A stretch of DNA of 64,000 nucleotides from Cellulomonas xylanilytica (GTDB lineage: Bacteria > Actinomycetota > Actinomycetes > Actinomycetales > Cellulomonadaceae). Positions within the stretch are counted from its first letter, which is position 1, and each line of letters begins with the position of its first letter. The translations under genes were made by a program, and so were the position numbers. Where the stretch lies: positions 186,001 to 250,000 of the forward strand of contig NZ_BJUB01000005.1 of the NCBI RefSeq assembly GCF_007989805.1, in the 5' to 3' direction. Shown in pieces: positions 24,548-32,114 of the stretch. The notes beneath the pieces were generated by a model. It saw nothing but the letters and a program-made list of their open reading frames with translations. It had not been told where the DNA came from and did no database searches.

Positions 24548-25879
24548 ATGCCCACGGCCGGACCGCTCCCCGTCAGCTTCGAGGGTGACGTTCTCGTCCC
24601 CGACTCCCCCGCGTACGACACGGCGCGTGCCGTCTGGAACGGCGCGGTTGATCGTCGCCCGAAGTACGTCGTCCGGTGCGCCGGCACGGACGACGTGCGG
24701 ACTGCGGTCCGGGTCGCGCGGGAGCTGGGGCTGCCGCTCGGGGTGCGCGGCGGTGGGCACAGTGCCGCGGGGTGGGCGGTGCCGGACGGTGGGCTGATGA
24801 TCGATCTGAGCCGGATGCGGGAGGTGGTCGTCGATCCGCGAGCGAAGACGGCGCAGGTGCAGGGCGGGGCGCTGCTCGGATCACTGGATGCAGCGACGCA
24901 GCCGTTCGGGTTGGCGACGACGGCGGGGATCGTCTCGCACACGGGCATCGGTGGGCTGGCGCTCGGTGGTGGGGTCGGCTGGTTGGGTCGGCAGGTTGGG
25001 CTGACCTGTGACAACGCGCTCGGGTACGAGGTGGTGACGGCCGACGGCGAGCTGGTCTACGCGTCCGCCGACGAGAACCCCGACCTCTTCTGGGGGCTGC
25101 GCGGCGGTGGCGGGAACTTCGGCGTGGTCACGCGGTTCGACCTGCGGCTGCACGACGTCGGGACGCAGGCGCTCGTCGCCGAGGTGGACCTCGACCCGGC
25201 GCGCGGGCTGGATGCGCTGCGGACGTGGCTGGCGGCGTCGGACGACGCTCCGCGGCGGGCGACCTTCATCGCGGAGGTACGGTCGGGCGGGCCGCTGACG
25301 CTCGGGTTCGTGTGGGTGGGACCGCCGGAGGAGGCCGCCCCGCTCATCCAGCAGCTCGACGGCGTCGGCGACGTCCAGCAACGGCGGGTCGCGACGATCA
25401 GCTACCTCGATCTGCAGCAGCAGTCGGACGTCGGTGCCGCCTACGGGTACCGGCGGTACGCCAAGAGCCACTACGTCCAGGAGCTGCCCGACGCGGCGCT
25501 CGAGGCATTCCTTGCGCACACGGACGCGGACGCGGGCCCCTACGCGAGCCTCGTCGCGTACGGCGGCGCGATCGCGGAGGTGAACCCGGACGCGACGGCC
25601 TTCGTGCACCGCGGGACGCGTTTCGAGTACGACGTCGGCGCGAAGTGGGCGGACCCGAACGACGACGAGCGCCTGGCCACGGCGTGCCGGCGGCTCGCCG
25701 CGACGATCGCGCCGTGGAGCGTCGGCGTGTACGTCAACGCGCTCGGGGTCGAGGGAGCCGCGGGGGTGCACCGAGCGTACGGGGACGCCACGTACGCGCG
25801 GCTGCAGCAGCTGAAGGCCACGTGGGACCGGGAGAACACCTTCCGGCTCAACCAGAACATCCCGCCGGCAGAGAGCTAG
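24548..25879 (+). CDS. FAD-binding oxidoreductase, BBE (berberine bridge enzyme-like) family
   Basis: This 443-residue flavoprotein has the PCMH FAD-binding fold. GVRGGGHSAAGWAVPDGGLM carries the His usually bonded covalently to FAD. TTAGIVSHTGIGGLALGGG and LFWGLRGGGGNFGVVTRFDL complete the flavin site. The C-terminal BBE segment ends YGDATYARLQQLKATWDREN, with the LNQNIPP motif following. The second covalent attachment Cys found in bicovalent members is not evident; the corresponding site reads GLTCDNALG, which does retain a Cys, so bicovalent FAD is possible. It oxidises an unknown alcohol, sugar or secondary metabolite. Confidence 0.92.
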   Translation: MPTAGPLPVSFEGDVLVPDSPAYDTARAVWNGAVDRRPKYVVRCAGTDDVRTAVRVARELGLPLGVRGGGHSAAGWAVPDGGLMIDLSRMREVVVDPRAKTAQVQGGALLGSLDAATQPFGLATTAGIVSHTGIGGLALGGGVGWLGRQVGLTCDNALGYEVVTADGELVYASADENPDLFWGLRGGGGNFGVVTRFDLRLHDVGTQALVAEVDLDPARGLDALRTWLAASDDAPRRATFIAEVRSGGPLTLGFVWVGPPEEAAPLIQQLDGVGDVQQRRVATISYLDLQQQSDVGAAYGYRRYAKSHYVQELPDAALEAFLAHTDADAGPYASLVAYGGAIAEVNPDATAFVHRGTRFEYDVGAKWADPNDDERLATACRRLAATIAPWSVGVYVNALGVEGAAGVHRAYGDATYARLQQLKATWDRENTFRLNQNIPPAES

Positions 25880-26064
25880 GAGCCGTAGACGCCCTTCAGC
25901 AGCTCGAACACCAGGATCGCGGGCCACACGATCGCCTTGGGGATCGCGAGGACGAACTCCCAGAACGTCGAGCCGGCGGAGAAGTAGTAGACGGCAGCGC
26001 CGATGAACCCGAGGCCGTAGACGGCACCGCCGCCGGCGCCGGAGGTGGAGCGGCCGTCGCTCAT
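25876..26064 (-). CDS. Small membrane protein, 62 aa
   Basis: The protein starts MSDGRSTSGAGGGAVYGLGF and has two hydrophobic stretches (IGAAVYYFSAGSTFWEFVLA and IPKAIVWPAILVFELLKGV). This small two-helix pattern is widespread in actinobacteria with no known function. Its ATG overlaps the LuxR regulator's TGA (ATGA), so it is co-transcribed with that gene. Its 3' end also overlaps the convergent FAD oxidoreductase gene by four bases. Confidence 0.75.
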   Translation of the reverse strand: MSDGRSTSGAGGGAVYGLGFIGAAVYYFSAGSTFWEFVLAIPKAIVWPAILVFELLKGVYGS

Positions 26065-28673
26065 CGGAGCACCGCCGAGAGCCCCTCGCGGGAGTGGACG
26101 CCGGTCTTGGCGAACACGCGGGCCAGGTGCGAGTCGACCGTGCGGACGGACAGCGTCAGACGCGAGGCGATCGCGCGGCTCGTCAGGCCGCCGGCGGCGA
26201 GGGAGGCGATCTCCTGCTCGCGACGGGTCAGCGACACGATCGACTCGACGGGCGGCAGCCAGAGGCCGCAGCGGTTGAGCTCGCGCTCGGCGATCCGGAC
26301 GAGGTCCTCGTCGCCGGCGGCCTGCGCCTCGACGTGGTGGACGATCGCGGCGGCGCGGGGGCCGTCGACGAGGGGGGCCAGCTCGCGGACGCGGCGGAGG
26401 ACCTCGGGGTTGACGCCGCGCGGGCGGGTGCCGGGGCGGCGGCGGTCGGCGGACCGGTGCAGGGCCTCCAGCTCGATGCGCAGGAGTCCGCGCTCGCTGG
26501 CCCAGCCGGCGAGGGCGCGGGCCTCGTCGATGGCGCGGGGGTCGCGCAGCCAGGCGAGGGTGTCGGCGCGCAGGAGCTGGACCTCGCCGTCGACGCCGGC
26601 CATGGCGCGGGCGGTGAGGTCGGCGCCGTGGCTGAGCAGTGCGCGGGCGGTGGTGCCGTCGCCGCTGGCGGCCGCGGCGAGGGCCTCGGCGGCGAGGTTG
26701 TAGACGGCGACGCCGCCCGGGTCGGCCCGGCCGCGGCGGGCGGTGGCGGCGTGCAGGTCGGTGTGGGCCTGCATCCAGGAGCCGCGGGCGATGCCGATGA
26801 GGCCGCGCGTGACGTGCACGGCGACCCAGTCGACGGCGGCGTTGCTCTCCTGGTCGAGTGCGTCGACCACGCGTTCGGCGCTGACGACGTCGCCGGACCA
26901 CAGGGTGCTGAGGAAGGCGGCGACGGCCACCTCGCCGCGGCCCCACCGGTACTGGTCGTGGTGGGCGCCGGCCAGCTGCGCGGAGCGGCCCGCCAGGTGG
27001 GCGGCGTCGGCGAATCGGCCCGACTGCGCGAGGCCGACGATGGTCGGCGCGGCGAGCGGCACCGCGGCGCTGCCGGCGGCCGAGTCGAGCAGCACGGCGC
27101 AGGCGTCGTCGAGCCGCGGCCGGCCGCCGTAGCCGAGGCGGGCCAGCCGCGCGCTCTCGAGCTCCTGCAGCCCCCGGGCGGCGTGCGGGCCGCCGCGCTC
27201 GAAGATCCAGCGAGCGGCGATCTCGAAGGGGACGAGCGCCTGGTCAAGGTCGCCGTCGCGGTGGTACGCGATCCGCGCGCGCAGAGCGGTCGCGGCGACC
27301 ATGAGCCGCACGGTGGGCGCGTCGGGCCCGACGGTGTCCCACAGGGTGTCGAAGACGTCGGTGAGGTCACGCGACGCGCGCCCGGTGTCGTCCACGTGCC
27401 ACCAGGCGTCGGCGCGCTGCATCGCCAGGGTCGCACGGCGCAGGTCGCCGGGCTGCGTCTGGCGCAGGGCGGAGGTCAGCAGGCGGATGGCGGTGTCGGG
27501 CTGCTGGAGCTCGAACGCGGCGTCGACGGCTGCGTCGAGGCGGGAGTGCTCGACGGCCAGGTCGCAGTCGAGCGCCAGGGCGACCGACCGGACCAGGGCA
27601 GCGCCGCTGCGGTGGCCGCTGTTGGCCAGTCCGGCGACGCGTTCGAGCACCTCGCGTCGACGCGCCCGCGGGACCCCGGAGCGGACCGCCTCGGCGTACA
27701 GCGCGTGCGCGAGGTCGACGGTGACGTCGCCCTCCCCCGCGACCGTCAGCCGGGGGGACATCGAGACGAGGCCGACGCGGGACAGCTCCTCGACCACCGG
27801 GCGGGACACCAGGTCGAGCAGCACGCTCAGCGAGACGGGGCAGACGAGAGCGGCGATCTCCAGGGCCACGCGCGCGTCCCCGCTGAGCCGGGACATGTCG
27901 TGCGCGACCACGTCGAGAAGCCGTCGGCCCGGGGTGGCGCCGCCGACCCACACCCACGCACCGCCCTGCTCCTGGAGGGCGTGGACCACCTCGCCCAGGT
28001 GGAACGGGTTGCCGGCGGTCTCGGACCAGACGCGGCGGACGGTGTCGAGGGTGACCTGCCCGCCCAGCTCGCCGACCAGCCACTGCTGCACCTCGGCGAG
28101 CGTGAACGGCGGCACGTCGATGCGCTCGACGACGTCGTCCTTCCACAGCTCCAGCCACGGCGACTGCGACACGGCCGACGACCGGGCCGTCGCGACGAGC
28201 TGGACCTCGCCCTGCTGCACCATCCACGCGAGCGCCTGGCTGCTGGCCGGGTCGAGCAGGTGGGCGTCCTCGACGCGCAGGATCACGGGACCGCCGCGGG
28301 AGCGCGCCCGCAGCGACTCGGCGAGCGACTCGACGGTCCGCGCGGAGCTGCCGAGCGAGCTCAGGGCGACGTCACCGAGCAGCGGCTCCAGCGCGCCCAG
28401 CGGGATGCCTGACGGGGACGTGGCGCCGGAGACGCTGACGACCGTGGGCATCGGGGACGTCGGCGTGCCGATCCACAGGTGCGCCAGCGCGGCCGTCACG
28501 AGGTGCGTCTTGCCCACCCCGGCATCGCCGACGACGAGCACGCTGCGGCCCAGCTGGACCTCGGAGCGGACCTGCTCGGTGAGGGGCCGGACCACCAGCG
28601 TCCGGCGCGACACGAGCGTCTCGGGCAGCACCGAGGCCGTCGTCGGCACGTCCGCGCCTGCCCCCACAGCCAC
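26061..28673 (-). CDS. Large LuxR-family/STAND ATPase regulator (LAL-type), likely CIS regulator
   Basis: About 870 residues if it starts at GTG 28673; the frame stays open to 28760 and the start is unclear. Walker A is VGDAGVGKT (about residues 48-56), and HLLDPASSQALAWMVQQGEV and LVATARSS look like Walker B and sensor regions of an AAA_16/STAND NTPase. A long helical repeat region follows. The C-terminal LuxR domain is LTRREQEIASLAAGGLTSRA with TLSVRTVDSHLARVF as recognition helix. Such regulators oligomerise on an inducer plus ATP and activate promoters. It is divergent from the sheath operon, whose promoter dyad (28792) begins 119 bases upstream of this start, and an identical dyad precedes the second CIS arm. 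I infer that it activates both arms. Confidence 0.85.
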   Translation of the reverse strand: MAVGAGADVPTTASVLPETLVSRRTLVVRPLTEQVRSEVQLGRSVLVVGDAGVGKTHLVTAALAHLWIGTPTSPMPTVVSVSGATSPSGIPLGALEPLLGDVALSSLGSSARTVESLAESLRARSRGGPVILRVEDAHLLDPASSQALAWMVQQGEVQLVATARSSAVSQSPWLELWKDDVVERIDVPPFTLAEVQQWLVGELGGQVTLDTVRRVWSETAGNPFHLGEVVHALQEQGGAWVWVGGATPGRRLLDVVAHDMSRLSGDARVALEIAALVCPVSLSVLLDLVSRPVVEELSRVGLVSMSPRLTVAGEGDVTVDLAHALYAEAVRSGVPRARRREVLERVAGLANSGHRSGAALVRSVALALDCDLAVEHSRLDAAVDAAFELQQPDTAIRLLTSALRQTQPGDLRRATLAMQRADAWWHVDDTGRASRDLTDVFDTLWDTVGPDAPTVRLMVAATALRARIAYHRDGDLDQALVPFEIAARWIFERGGPHAARGLQELESARLARLGYGGRPRLDDACAVLLDSAAGSAAVPLAAPTIVGLAQSGRFADAAHLAGRSAQLAGAHHDQYRWGRGEVAVAAFLSTLWSGDVVSAERVVDALDQESNAAVDWVAVHVTRGLIGIARGSWMQAHTDLHAATARRGRADPGGVAVYNLAAEALAAAASGDGTTARALLSHGADLTARAMAGVDGEVQLLRADTLAWLRDPRAIDEARALAGWASERGLLRIELEALHRSADRRRPGTRPRGVNPEVLRRVRELAPLVDGPRAAAIVHHVEAQAAGDEDLVRIAERELNRCGLWLPPVESIVSLTRREQEIASLAAGGLTSRAIASRLTLSVRTVDSHLARVFAKTGVHSREGLSAVLR

Positions 28674-28791
28674 TCCACTCACCCATGAGCACCGGGACCC
28701 TCGCCCCCTGCCATCGGTGGTGGCATGCGCGGGCCGCACTTGGCTTGTTCGCGTTCGCACCTTATGCGCGGTTTGCGTCCAGGTTCAAACC

Positions 28792-28837
28792 TCGGTAGCG
28801 ATTACCGATGCCGGGCACTGAGGGCCGTCCCTAGCGT
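28792..28837 (+). promoter_or_regulatory. CIS plus-arm promoter: 17-bp dyad operator and -10 box
   Basis: TCGGTAGCGATTACCGA (28792-28808) is an inverted repeat TCGGTA-N5-TACCGA. TAGCGT at 28832-28837 fits an actinobacterial -10 box, and no -35 consensus is present between them. The same dyad, the same 23-nt spacing, a shared AGGGCCG in the spacer and TAGCCT recur in mirror orientation at 53897-53852. The layout suits an activator abutting the -35 region. The transcript would start near 28844, about 90 bases before the sheath GTG. Confidence 0.85.
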
Positions 28838-28933
28838 GGCGATCGACACACCCGCGTCGCAGCGTTCCCGTGCAGGTCAGGGCAGGCCAGTGCAGGCCGG
28901 ACCCGCCGGGCGCACCCGAGCAGAGGATGGCCA

Positions 28934-30502
28934 GTGCCTACTTACACCGCGCCCGGCGTCTACGTCGAAGAGATCCCCTCGACCCAGAAGGTGCTGGCGT
29001 CCGCCCCCACCGCTGTGGCCGCGTTCGTGGGGTTCACGGAGCGAGCACCGCTGGATGACCCGAACGACCCGCAGGGCCTCGCCCCGCGCCTCGTGACCAG
29101 CTGGAACCAGTTCGAGAGCATGTACGGCGGCTTCGTCGAGGGTGCGGTGCTGCCCCTCTCCGTCTACGGCTACTTCCTGAACGGCGGAAGCCTCGCCTAC
29201 ATCGTCCGGGTGCCCAACGCCGAGCCGTCGGGTGAGCCCGCCCGCCTGGCGCTACCCGCCGCGGACCGCTCCCTCGGGCTGCCGATCTCGGTGGAGTCCG
29301 TCGAGCCCGACGACGACCTCACGGTGGTCGTCGAGACCGCCGACGTCCCCGACGACCACAAGGGCCCGGCGCCCTTCAGCATCACGATCGTCGACGGCGG
29401 CGAGGCCGTGGAGAGCTACGACGACCTCACGCTCGGTGGCCCGCGCGACGCCGCGACGGTCATCAACAAGACGTCCACCCGCGTCAAGGTCGAGGTCAAG
29501 CTCGCCGACGACGTCGACCTCAAGAGCCAGCTCGAGCTGCTCAAGCCCGGCGCCTACGGGCTGGAGCGGGCCGCCGCCAAGCCGGTCCCGGTCAACGGCC
29601 GCAAGTTCGCCGGGTCCGAGTCCGCCCGCACCGGCATCGCGGGCCTCGCGATCGCCGACGACGTGACGATCGTGCTGGTCCCGGACCTGGTCACGGCCGC
29701 CACCAAGGAGGACGGGACGCTGGACCTGGGCCTCTGGAAGGCCGTGCAGACCAGCCTCATCGCGCACTGCGAGCTGCACGCGAACCGCGTGGCGATCCTC
29801 GACGCTCCTCCGGGGCTGTCGCCGCAGGCCGTCAAGGAGTGGCGGACCGACACGGCGCAGTTCGACTCGGCGTTCGCCACGCTCTACTACCCGTGGATCA
29901 AGGTGGAGAACCCCACCGGGTCCAACGGGAACTCCGAGGTCCTCATCCCGCCGTCGGGCCACGTGGCCGGCGTCTGGGCGCGGACCGACGAGACCCGCGG
30001 CGTCTGGAAGGCCCCCGCCAACGACACCATCCGCGGTGTCCTGGATGTGGAGCGCTCCATCACGCAGGCGGAGCAGGGCGTGCTCAACCCGCTGGGCATC
30101 AACGCGATCCGGCCGTTCGGCCAGCGCGGCATCCGCATCTGGGGCGCCCGCACGCTCACCTCGGACACCGACTGGACGTACATCAACGTCCGCCGACTGT
30201 TCAACATGGTCGAGGCGACGATCCTCGAGGGCACCCAGTGGGCCGTGTTCGAGCCCAACGACGTGGCCCTGTGGGAGGGCGTCAAGCGCACGCTCAACGC
30301 GTACCTGCGCGGGCTCTGGTCGGCGGGCGCCCTGTTCGGCGCCAGCGCGGACCAGGCGTTCTTCGTCCGCTGCGACGAGACCACCAACCCGCCCGAGTCG
30401 ATCGACGCCGGGAAGCTCGTCGTCGAGGTGGGCATCGCGCCCGTCAAGCCGGCCGAGTTCGTGATCTTCCGGATCAGCCAGAACAAGCAGATCGCGTCCT
30501 GA
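28934..30502 (+). CDS. Contractile tail sheath protein
   Basis: This 522-residue protein starts at GTG 28934 (GAGG seven bases upstream). The N-terminal YTAPGVYVEEIPSTQKVLAS and AYIVRVPN, and the C-terminal WTYINVRRLFNMVEATILEG plus the final PAEFVIFRISQ, are diagnostic of phage/CIS sheath proteins; the ends exchange strands with neighbours in the sheath lattice. It forms the outer contractile cylinder. There is one sheath gene, in contrast to three in the Serratia antifeeding prophage. First gene of the plus arm; 32 bases separate it from the tube gene. Confidence 0.97.
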   Translation: MPTYTAPGVYVEEIPSTQKVLASAPTAVAAFVGFTERAPLDDPNDPQGLAPRLVTSWNQFESMYGGFVEGAVLPLSVYGYFLNGGSLAYIVRVPNAEPSGEPARLALPAADRSLGLPISVESVEPDDDLTVVVETADVPDDHKGPAPFSITIVDGGEAVESYDDLTLGGPRDAATVINKTSTRVKVEVKLADDVDLKSQLELLKPGAYGLERAAAKPVPVNGRKFAGSESARTGIAGLAIADDVTIVLVPDLVTAATKEDGTLDLGLWKAVQTSLIAHCELHANRVAILDAPPGLSPQAVKEWRTDTAQFDSAFATLYYPWIKVENPTGSNGNSEVLIPPSGHVAGVWARTDETRGVWKAPANDTIRGVLDVERSITQAEQGVLNPLGINAIRPFGQRGIRIWGARTLTSDTDWTYINVRRLFNMVEATILEGTQWAVFEPNDVALWEGVKRTLNAYLRGLWSAGALFGASADQAFFVRCDETTNPPESIDAGKLVVEVGIAPVKPAEFVIFRISQNKQIAS

Positions 30503-30534
30503 GCGCGCCCCCTCATCGACCAAGGAGCACGTAC

Positions 30535-31014
30535 ATGCCGAACGACCTGATCGCCGTCGACCCGATCATCGCCCAGAACTTCTTCCTCGAGATCGACGGC
30601 AACGTCGTCACCATCCTCGCCTCCGTCTCCGGCCTGGACGTCGAGATGGAGGTGGCCACGACCCAGCAGGTGGGCAAGGACGGCAAGTCGCAGACCGTCA
30701 AGACGCTGGCCGGCCGCAACAAGGCGCCCGACCTCTCGCTGGTCCGCATGGCACCGCCGGACTCCACGCAGGACAAGCTGTGGGGCTGGTTCAACGACAT
30801 CATGAACAAGGGCATCCTGCAGTCGGACCGCACCAACAACCGCAAGAACGGCTCGATCGTCATGTACGACTCGACCCACGTCGAGGTGGCCCGGTTCAAC
30901 TTCACCAACGGCTGGCCCAGCAAGATCGCGACCGACCAGCTGAGCGTCGACTCGAACGACCCGGTGAAGGAGACCATCACCCTCACCATCGAGTCGCTCG
31001 CCCGGATCAAGTGA
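30535..31014 (+). CDS. Inner tube protein (T4 gp19-like), major tube
   Basis: This 159-residue protein of the phage tail tube family starts with NDLIAVDPIIAQNFFLEIDG and has the SGLDVEMEVATTQQVGKDGK loop and the C-terminal DPVKETITLTIESLARIK. Being the tube gene next to the sheath, it is the likely major tube (Afp1-like), forming stacked hexameric rings that are expelled when the sheath contracts. AAGGAG lies nine bases upstream of the ATG. Its stop overlaps the next gene's GTG. Confidence 0.95.
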   Translation: MPNDLIAVDPIIAQNFFLEIDGNVVTILASVSGLDVEMEVATTQQVGKDGKSQTVKTLAGRNKAPDLSLVRMAPPDSTQDKLWGWFNDIMNKGILQSDRTNNRKNGSIVMYDSTHVEVARFNFTNGWPSKIATDQLSVDSNDPVKETITLTIESLARIK

Positions 31015-31478
31015 GCCTCAAGACCCGCTACGAGTTCACGCTCCCCCGGGGGTACGTGGACCGAGACGGCGGACTCCACCGGGACGGCGTGATGCGGCTG
31101 GCGACCGCGCGCGACGAGCTCGAGCCCCTGCGCGACCCCACGATCAGCGGCCCGGACGACCCGCGGCTCACCATCGTGGTGCTCGCGCGGGTGGTGGAGA
31201 CGCTGGGGTCGCTGACCATGGTCACGCCGCACGAGATCGAGGGTCTCTTCGCGGCGGACCTGGCGTACCTGCAGGACTTCTACGGCGTCATCAACTTCGG
31301 GTCGCAGGAGGAGTTCGACGAGTTCGTCGCCGCGCAGCAGGGGGCAGGACCGCTGCCTGGGTCGGAGCCGCCGGCTCCGGCGCCGGTCCAGGTCGAGGTT
31401 CCCGACGAGGTCCCGACCCCGGTGCTCAGCCGGCCGGGTCGGGCCTCGATCGAGGAGATCCGGACCGAGGCCCGGTAG
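31011..31478 (+). CDS. CIS assembly protein (tail-assembly-chaperone-like)
   Basis: This 155-residue protein starts at GTG 31011 in a GTGA overlap. It begins SLKTRYEFTLPRGYVDRDGG, continues VMRLATARDELEPLRDP and LTIVVLARVVETLGSLTMVT, then DLAYLQDFYGVINFG. A Pro-rich tail ends in a short basic helix (RASIEEIRTEAR). The position between two tube genes and the sequence pattern match the small proteins of CIS loci annotated as phage tail assembly proteins. It probably helps tube or baseplate assembly and may not be in the final particle. Confidence 0.7.
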   Translation: MSLKTRYEFTLPRGYVDRDGGLHRDGVMRLATARDELEPLRDPTISGPDDPRLTIVVLARVVETLGSLTMVTPHEIEGLFAADLAYLQDFYGVINFGSQEEFDEFVAAQQGAGPLPGSEPPAPAPVQVEVPDEVPTPVLSRPGRASIEEIRTEAR

Positions 31479-31483
31479 GACTC

Positions 31484-31657
31484 ATGCTGCGCTACCCCAC
31501 CGAGGCGCTCTGGCAGGAGATCGCGTTCCTCGCGTACCACCTGCACTGGCCCATGGACGAGCTGCTCGACCTCGAGCACCTCGACCGCGTCCGCATGGTG
31601 CGCGCCGTGTCGGCCATGAACGCCCGAGCGTGGGAGGCGGTGAGGGACAGTGCCTGA
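31484..31657 (+). CDS. Small CIS protein, 57 aa (DUF6760-like)
   Basis: ATG 31484 follows the previous stop by five bases (GGTAGGACTC upstream), and the gene overlaps the next one by eight bases. The product starts MLRYPTEALWQEIAFLAYHL and has HWPMDELLDLEHLDRVRMVR, an all-helical pattern seen in very small proteins of other actinobacterial and cyanobacterial CIS loci. Function is unknown. The position suggests the downstream partner of the preceding chaperone-like gene, comparable to the paired chaperones of phage tails. Confidence 0.75.
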   Translation: MLRYPTEALWQEIAFLAYHLHWPMDELLDLEHLDRVRMVRAVSAMNARAWEAVRDSA

Positions 31658-32114
31658 GGAGCCTCTGGGTGGCGACGCACCTGTCGCCGCCAACTTCGTG
31701 TTCGAGGTGGACGGCGTCGAGATCGGCTCGTTCAAGGAGATCACCGGCCTGCAGATGACCGTCACCACGCACGAGTACGTCGAGGGCGGCCAGAACCAGT
31801 ACGTGCAGCAGTTCCCCGGCGTCATCCGGTGGCCGCACCTGGTGTTCAAGCGCGGCCTGGTCAACTCCGACGCCCTGTTCACCTGGGTGGGCAAGTCGTC
31901 CGGCGAGGGGTTCGCCGCCAACCAGAACAAGGTCACGCGCTCCACCGGCGCCGTCACCGTCCTGGGCAACAACGGCGAGCGGCTGCGGTCCTGGGAGTTC
32001 GAGGGCGTGTTCGCGGTGGCCTGGAGCGGGCCGACGCTCAGCGCCGACGTCGCCGACTCCCTGACCGAGACGCTCGAGGTCGCGCACAACGGCTTCCGGG
32101 CGAAGACGCTGTGA
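31650..32114 (+). CDS. Second tube protein (tube initiator, Afp5-like)
   Basis: This 154-residue gp19-family protein starts at GTG 31650. It has FVFEVDGVEIGSFKEITGLQ, HEYVEGGQNQYVQQFPGVIR and the C-terminal TLSADVADSLTETLEVAHNG. Divergence from the first tube protein and position nearer the baseplate genes suggest the specialised first ring that joins tube to the hub. The stop overlaps the next start (GTGA). Confidence 0.92.
   Translation: MPEEPLGGDAPVAANFVFEVDGVEIGSFKEITGLQMTVTTHEYVEGGQNQYVQQFPGVIRWPHLVFKRGLVNSDALFTWVGKSSGEGFAANQNKVTRSTGAVTVLGNNGERLRSWEFEGVFAVAWSGPTLSADVADSLTETLEVAHNGFRAKTL

Noticed and set aside
26094..28412. Plus-strand open frame (~772 codons) antisense to the LuxR regulator
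   Set aside because: No domain and antisense composition; the minus strand has Walker A and a full LuxR helix-turn-helix.
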